DNA of 8,392 nt from positions 1-8,392 of the forward strand of contig CAZCFQ010000093.1 in NCBI GenBank assembly GCA_964497955.1, in the 5' to 3' direction. The position numbers and the translations under genes were made by a program. Within the stretch, counting starts at the first letter, position 1, and every line of letters begins with the position of its first letter. The notes beneath the pieces were generated by a model. It did no database searches. It was not told where the DNA came from and worked only from the letters and a program-made list of their open reading frames with translations. Shown piece after piece: positions 7,026-8,392 of this stretch. This stretch comes from PWPR01 sp964497955 (GTDB lineage Bacteria; Bacillota; UBA994; PWPR01).

Positions 7026-7034
7026 GCTTTACAA
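7007..7034 (-). promoter_or_regulatory. Possible promoter for the B12-uptake operon
   Basis: A minus-strand promoter must lie upstream of the riboswitch. One candidate is TTGTAA (forward 7029-7034), a 16-base spacer and GATAGT (forward 7007-7012), four of six matches in each box. A perfect TATAAT also occurs on the minus strand at forward 6990-6995, but it has no recognisable -35 box at the right distance. The choice between them is unresolved. Confidence 0.3.
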
Positions 7035-7293
7035 TACAATAAAGCGTTGATTGAGAATAGTAACTTAAGTATTTTCATTACAGAGAGTTAGACATAGGTG
7101 GAAGTCTAATATGAGGATAATAAGTGAATGGGCTCATGAGCGGGAACTGAAAATTATAGTAAGTAACACGTTTTCCTACGTTACAAGGATAAAATATCTA
7201 CATTAATTGTGTATGTATTTGATGAGTATTATTTGAGGTGGCACCGCGTGTATTTCGCCCTCTATCACTAATTTTAGTGATAGAGGGCTTTTT
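7032..7293 (+). promoter_or_regulatory. T-box riboswitch, tryptophan-specific (UGG specifier)
   Basis: The leader has the T-box architecture. Stem I contains the AGTA motif (7059-7062 region), AGAGAG near 7083 and a distal TTAGAC/GTCTAA hairpin. The specifier loop GTGAATGGGCTCATGAGC places TGG, the Trp codon, at 7129-7131. A probable stem III follows (GTAAC...GTTAC near 7163-7184). The conserved T-box AGGTGGCACCGCG is at 7236-7248. The antiterminator bulge reads TGGC, complementary to a tRNA ending GCCA, which matches the G discriminator base known for bacterial tRNA-Trp. The antiterminator pairing GAGG (7235-7238) with CCTC (7259-7262) overlaps the 5' arm of the terminator, making the two folds exclusive. 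Uncharged tRNA-Trp should permit read-through into trpB. The exact 5' end is inferred from the promoter. Confidence 0.93.
7257..7293 (+). terminator. T-box intrinsic terminator
   Basis: A perfect 14-base-pair stem (arms 7257-7270 and 7275-7288) with a four-base loop is followed by five Ts at 7289-7293. It is the regulated terminator of the tryptophan T-box, competing with the antiterminator through its GCCCTC arm. Confidence 0.95.
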
Positions 7294-7318
7294 AGTTTTA
7301 AAAAGGAGGGTTTATCAA

Positions 7319-7339
7319 ATGACTAGTGGATATATCTGA
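7319..7339 (+). CDS. Possible six-codon leader ORF or gene remnant before trpB
   Basis: An AAAAGGAGGG ribosome binding site (7301-7310) lies eight bases before an ATG at 7319, which opens only MTSGYI before TGA. The site is at least as strong as that of trpB, which is unusual for a chance ORF. The overlapping +1 frame, from about 7326, reads VDISELESLLTI before a stop, so a frameshifted stub of a lost gene is an alternative. It has no Trp codons, so it is not a classical trp attenuator peptide. It may not be translated. Confidence 0.25.
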   Translation: MTSGYI

Positions 7340-7407
7340 ACTTGAAAGTTTATTGACTATATAAGTTTAATCGGAAAAAATATATTAGAAATTAAGGAGA
7401 ATAAAAA

Positions 7408-8392
7408 ATGGAAAAATTCAATGGATATTTCGGTCAATTTGGTGGATCTTACGTGCCTAATCAACTTAAAACTGCACTTAATGAAGTTAGTGATGCTTTT
7501 TATAAGTATATTAATGATGAAGACTATTTAGCTGATCTAAAATATTATCAAAAACAATATATAGGTAGAGCTAATCCACTTTATTTTGCAAAGAACTTAA
7601 CTGAATTAGTAGGTGGTGCAAAAGTATATTTAAAAAGAGAAGATTTGAATCATACAGGAGCTCATAAGATTAATAATACAATTGGCCAAGCTTTGTTAGC
7701 TAAAAGAATGGGTAAAAAAAGAATTATTGCTGAAACTGGTGCAGGTCAACACGGAGTTGCTACCGCTACTGTTTGTGCATTATTTAATTTAGATTGTACC
7801 GTTTATATGGGTGAAGTAGATATGAATAGGCAAAGTCTAAATGCATTTAAAATGAGAATGTTAGGAGCAAAAGTTAAACCTGCTACAACTGGTAGAAAAA
7901 CACTTAAAGATGCAGTAGATGCTGCACTTAATGACTATATTGAAAACTATAAAAACACATTTTATTTACTAGGATCAGCAGTAGGACCTCATCCTTATCC
8001 TACTATGGTTAGAGAGTTTCAATCTGTTATAGGTAAAGAAGCTAGAAAGCAAATATTAGAAGCTGAAAACAAACTACCTGATTATTTAGTAGCTTGTGTA
8101 GGTGGAGGAAGTAATGCAATTGGTTTGTTTCATCCATTTATAAATGATGATGTCAAGATAATTGGAGTTGAACCTGCTGGAAAAGGTTTAGATACAAATG
8201 AACATGCTGCTAGTATATCTAAAGGTAAAATTGGTATTATTCATGGATTTAAATGCTATACATTAATGGATGATGAGGGCAATGTCGCACCTGTTCATTC
8301 CATAGCTGCAGGTCTTGATTATCCTGGTGTAGGTCCAGAACATTCTTATTATAAGTTTATTGATAGAATTCAGTATGATTCAGTTACTGATA
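7408..8392 (+). CDS. trpB: Tryptophan synthase beta chain (3' truncated by window edge)
   Basis: Codes for the PLP enzyme that joins indole and L-serine to give L-tryptophan, normally in an alpha2-beta2 complex with TrpA. The 328 codons present align residue-for-residue with well-studied TrpB numbering: NGYFGQFGGSYVP at the start, HTGAHKINN with the PLP-binding lysine K87, ETGAGQHG with catalytic E109, and the phosphate-binding GGGSNA loop at 232-237. The family is about 395-410 residues, so roughly the last 70 are beyond the window. The ATG has AAGGAG upstream. It is of the conventional TrpB1 type. Transcription from the consensus promoter is gated by the tryptophan T-box. trpE, trpD, trpC and trpF are not between the leader and trpB, so trpB is the first substantial gene of this transcript; whether trpA follows is not visible. 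Confidence 0.97.
   Translation, partial: MEKFNGYFGQFGGSYVPNQLKTALNEVSDAFYKYINDEDYLADLKYYQKQYIGRANPLYFAKNLTELVGGAKVYLKREDLNHTGAHKINNTIGQALLAKRMGKKRIIAETGAGQHGVATATVCALFNLDCTVYMGEVDMNRQSLNAFKMRMLGAKVKPATTGRKTLKDAVDAALNDYIENYKNTFYLLGSAVGPHPYPTMVREFQSVIGKEARKQILEAENKLPDYLVACVGGGSNAIGLFHPFINDDVKIIGVEPAGKGLDTNEHAASISKGKIGIIHGFKCYTLMDDEGNVAPVHSIAAGLDYPGVGPEHSYYKFIDRIQYDSVTD

Noticed and set aside
7319..7339. Classical trp attenuator leader peptide.
   Set aside because: It contains no Trp codons and lies downstream of the T-box terminator, where attenuation by ribosome stalling could not affect that terminator.

Overview
The window is AT-rich, densely packed DNA from a low-GC Bacillota (Firmicutes), probably an anaerobic clostridial lineage. 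The evidence is a surface protein with three S-layer homology (SLH) modules, a lipobox lipoprotein, strong AAAGGAG-type ribosome binding sites, a tryptophan T-box leader and an intrinsic-terminator cobalamin riboswitch. I cannot name the genus.

Layout: (1) bases 1-822, plus strand: the C-terminal part of a Ppx/GppA-family phosphatase with an HD-type domain, cut by the left edge. (2) bases 823-6641, minus strand: a tight five-gene operon. In transcription order it encodes an SLH-anchored, transcobalamin-like surface protein; a lipoprotein carrying one transcobalamin-like beta domain (DUF4430); an EcfT transmembrane protein; a fused double EcfA ATPase; and a CbrT-like S component. (3) bases 6667-6916, minus strand: the operon's leader, with a cobalamin riboswitch aptamer, a long AU-rich hairpin and an intrinsic terminator just before the first ribosome binding site. 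(4) bases 6917-7031: a divergent promoter region, including a perfect-consensus plus-strand promoter. (5) bases 7032-7293, plus strand: a T-box leader with a UGG specifier and a strong terminator. (6) bases 7294-7407: a short spacer with a well-placed ribosome binding site in front of a six-codon ORF. (7) bases 7408-8392, plus strand: trpB, tryptophan synthase beta chain, cut by the right edge.

How the genes fit together: the riboswitch ties the minus-strand operon to vitamin B12. The domains on its two surface proteins are those of animal B12 carriers: the alpha6/alpha6-type repeat domain plus beta domain of intrinsic factor and transcobalamin. The remaining three genes make a complete dedicated ECF transporter. 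The coherent model is a B12-scavenging relay, from SLH-anchored two-domain binder to membrane-tethered beta-domain lipoprotein to S component, powered by EcfT and EcfA-EcfA'. The riboswitch and domain calls come from the sequence and known families; the relay itself is inference. The trpB locus is separately controlled by charging of tRNA-Trp and appears to be only a neighbour.
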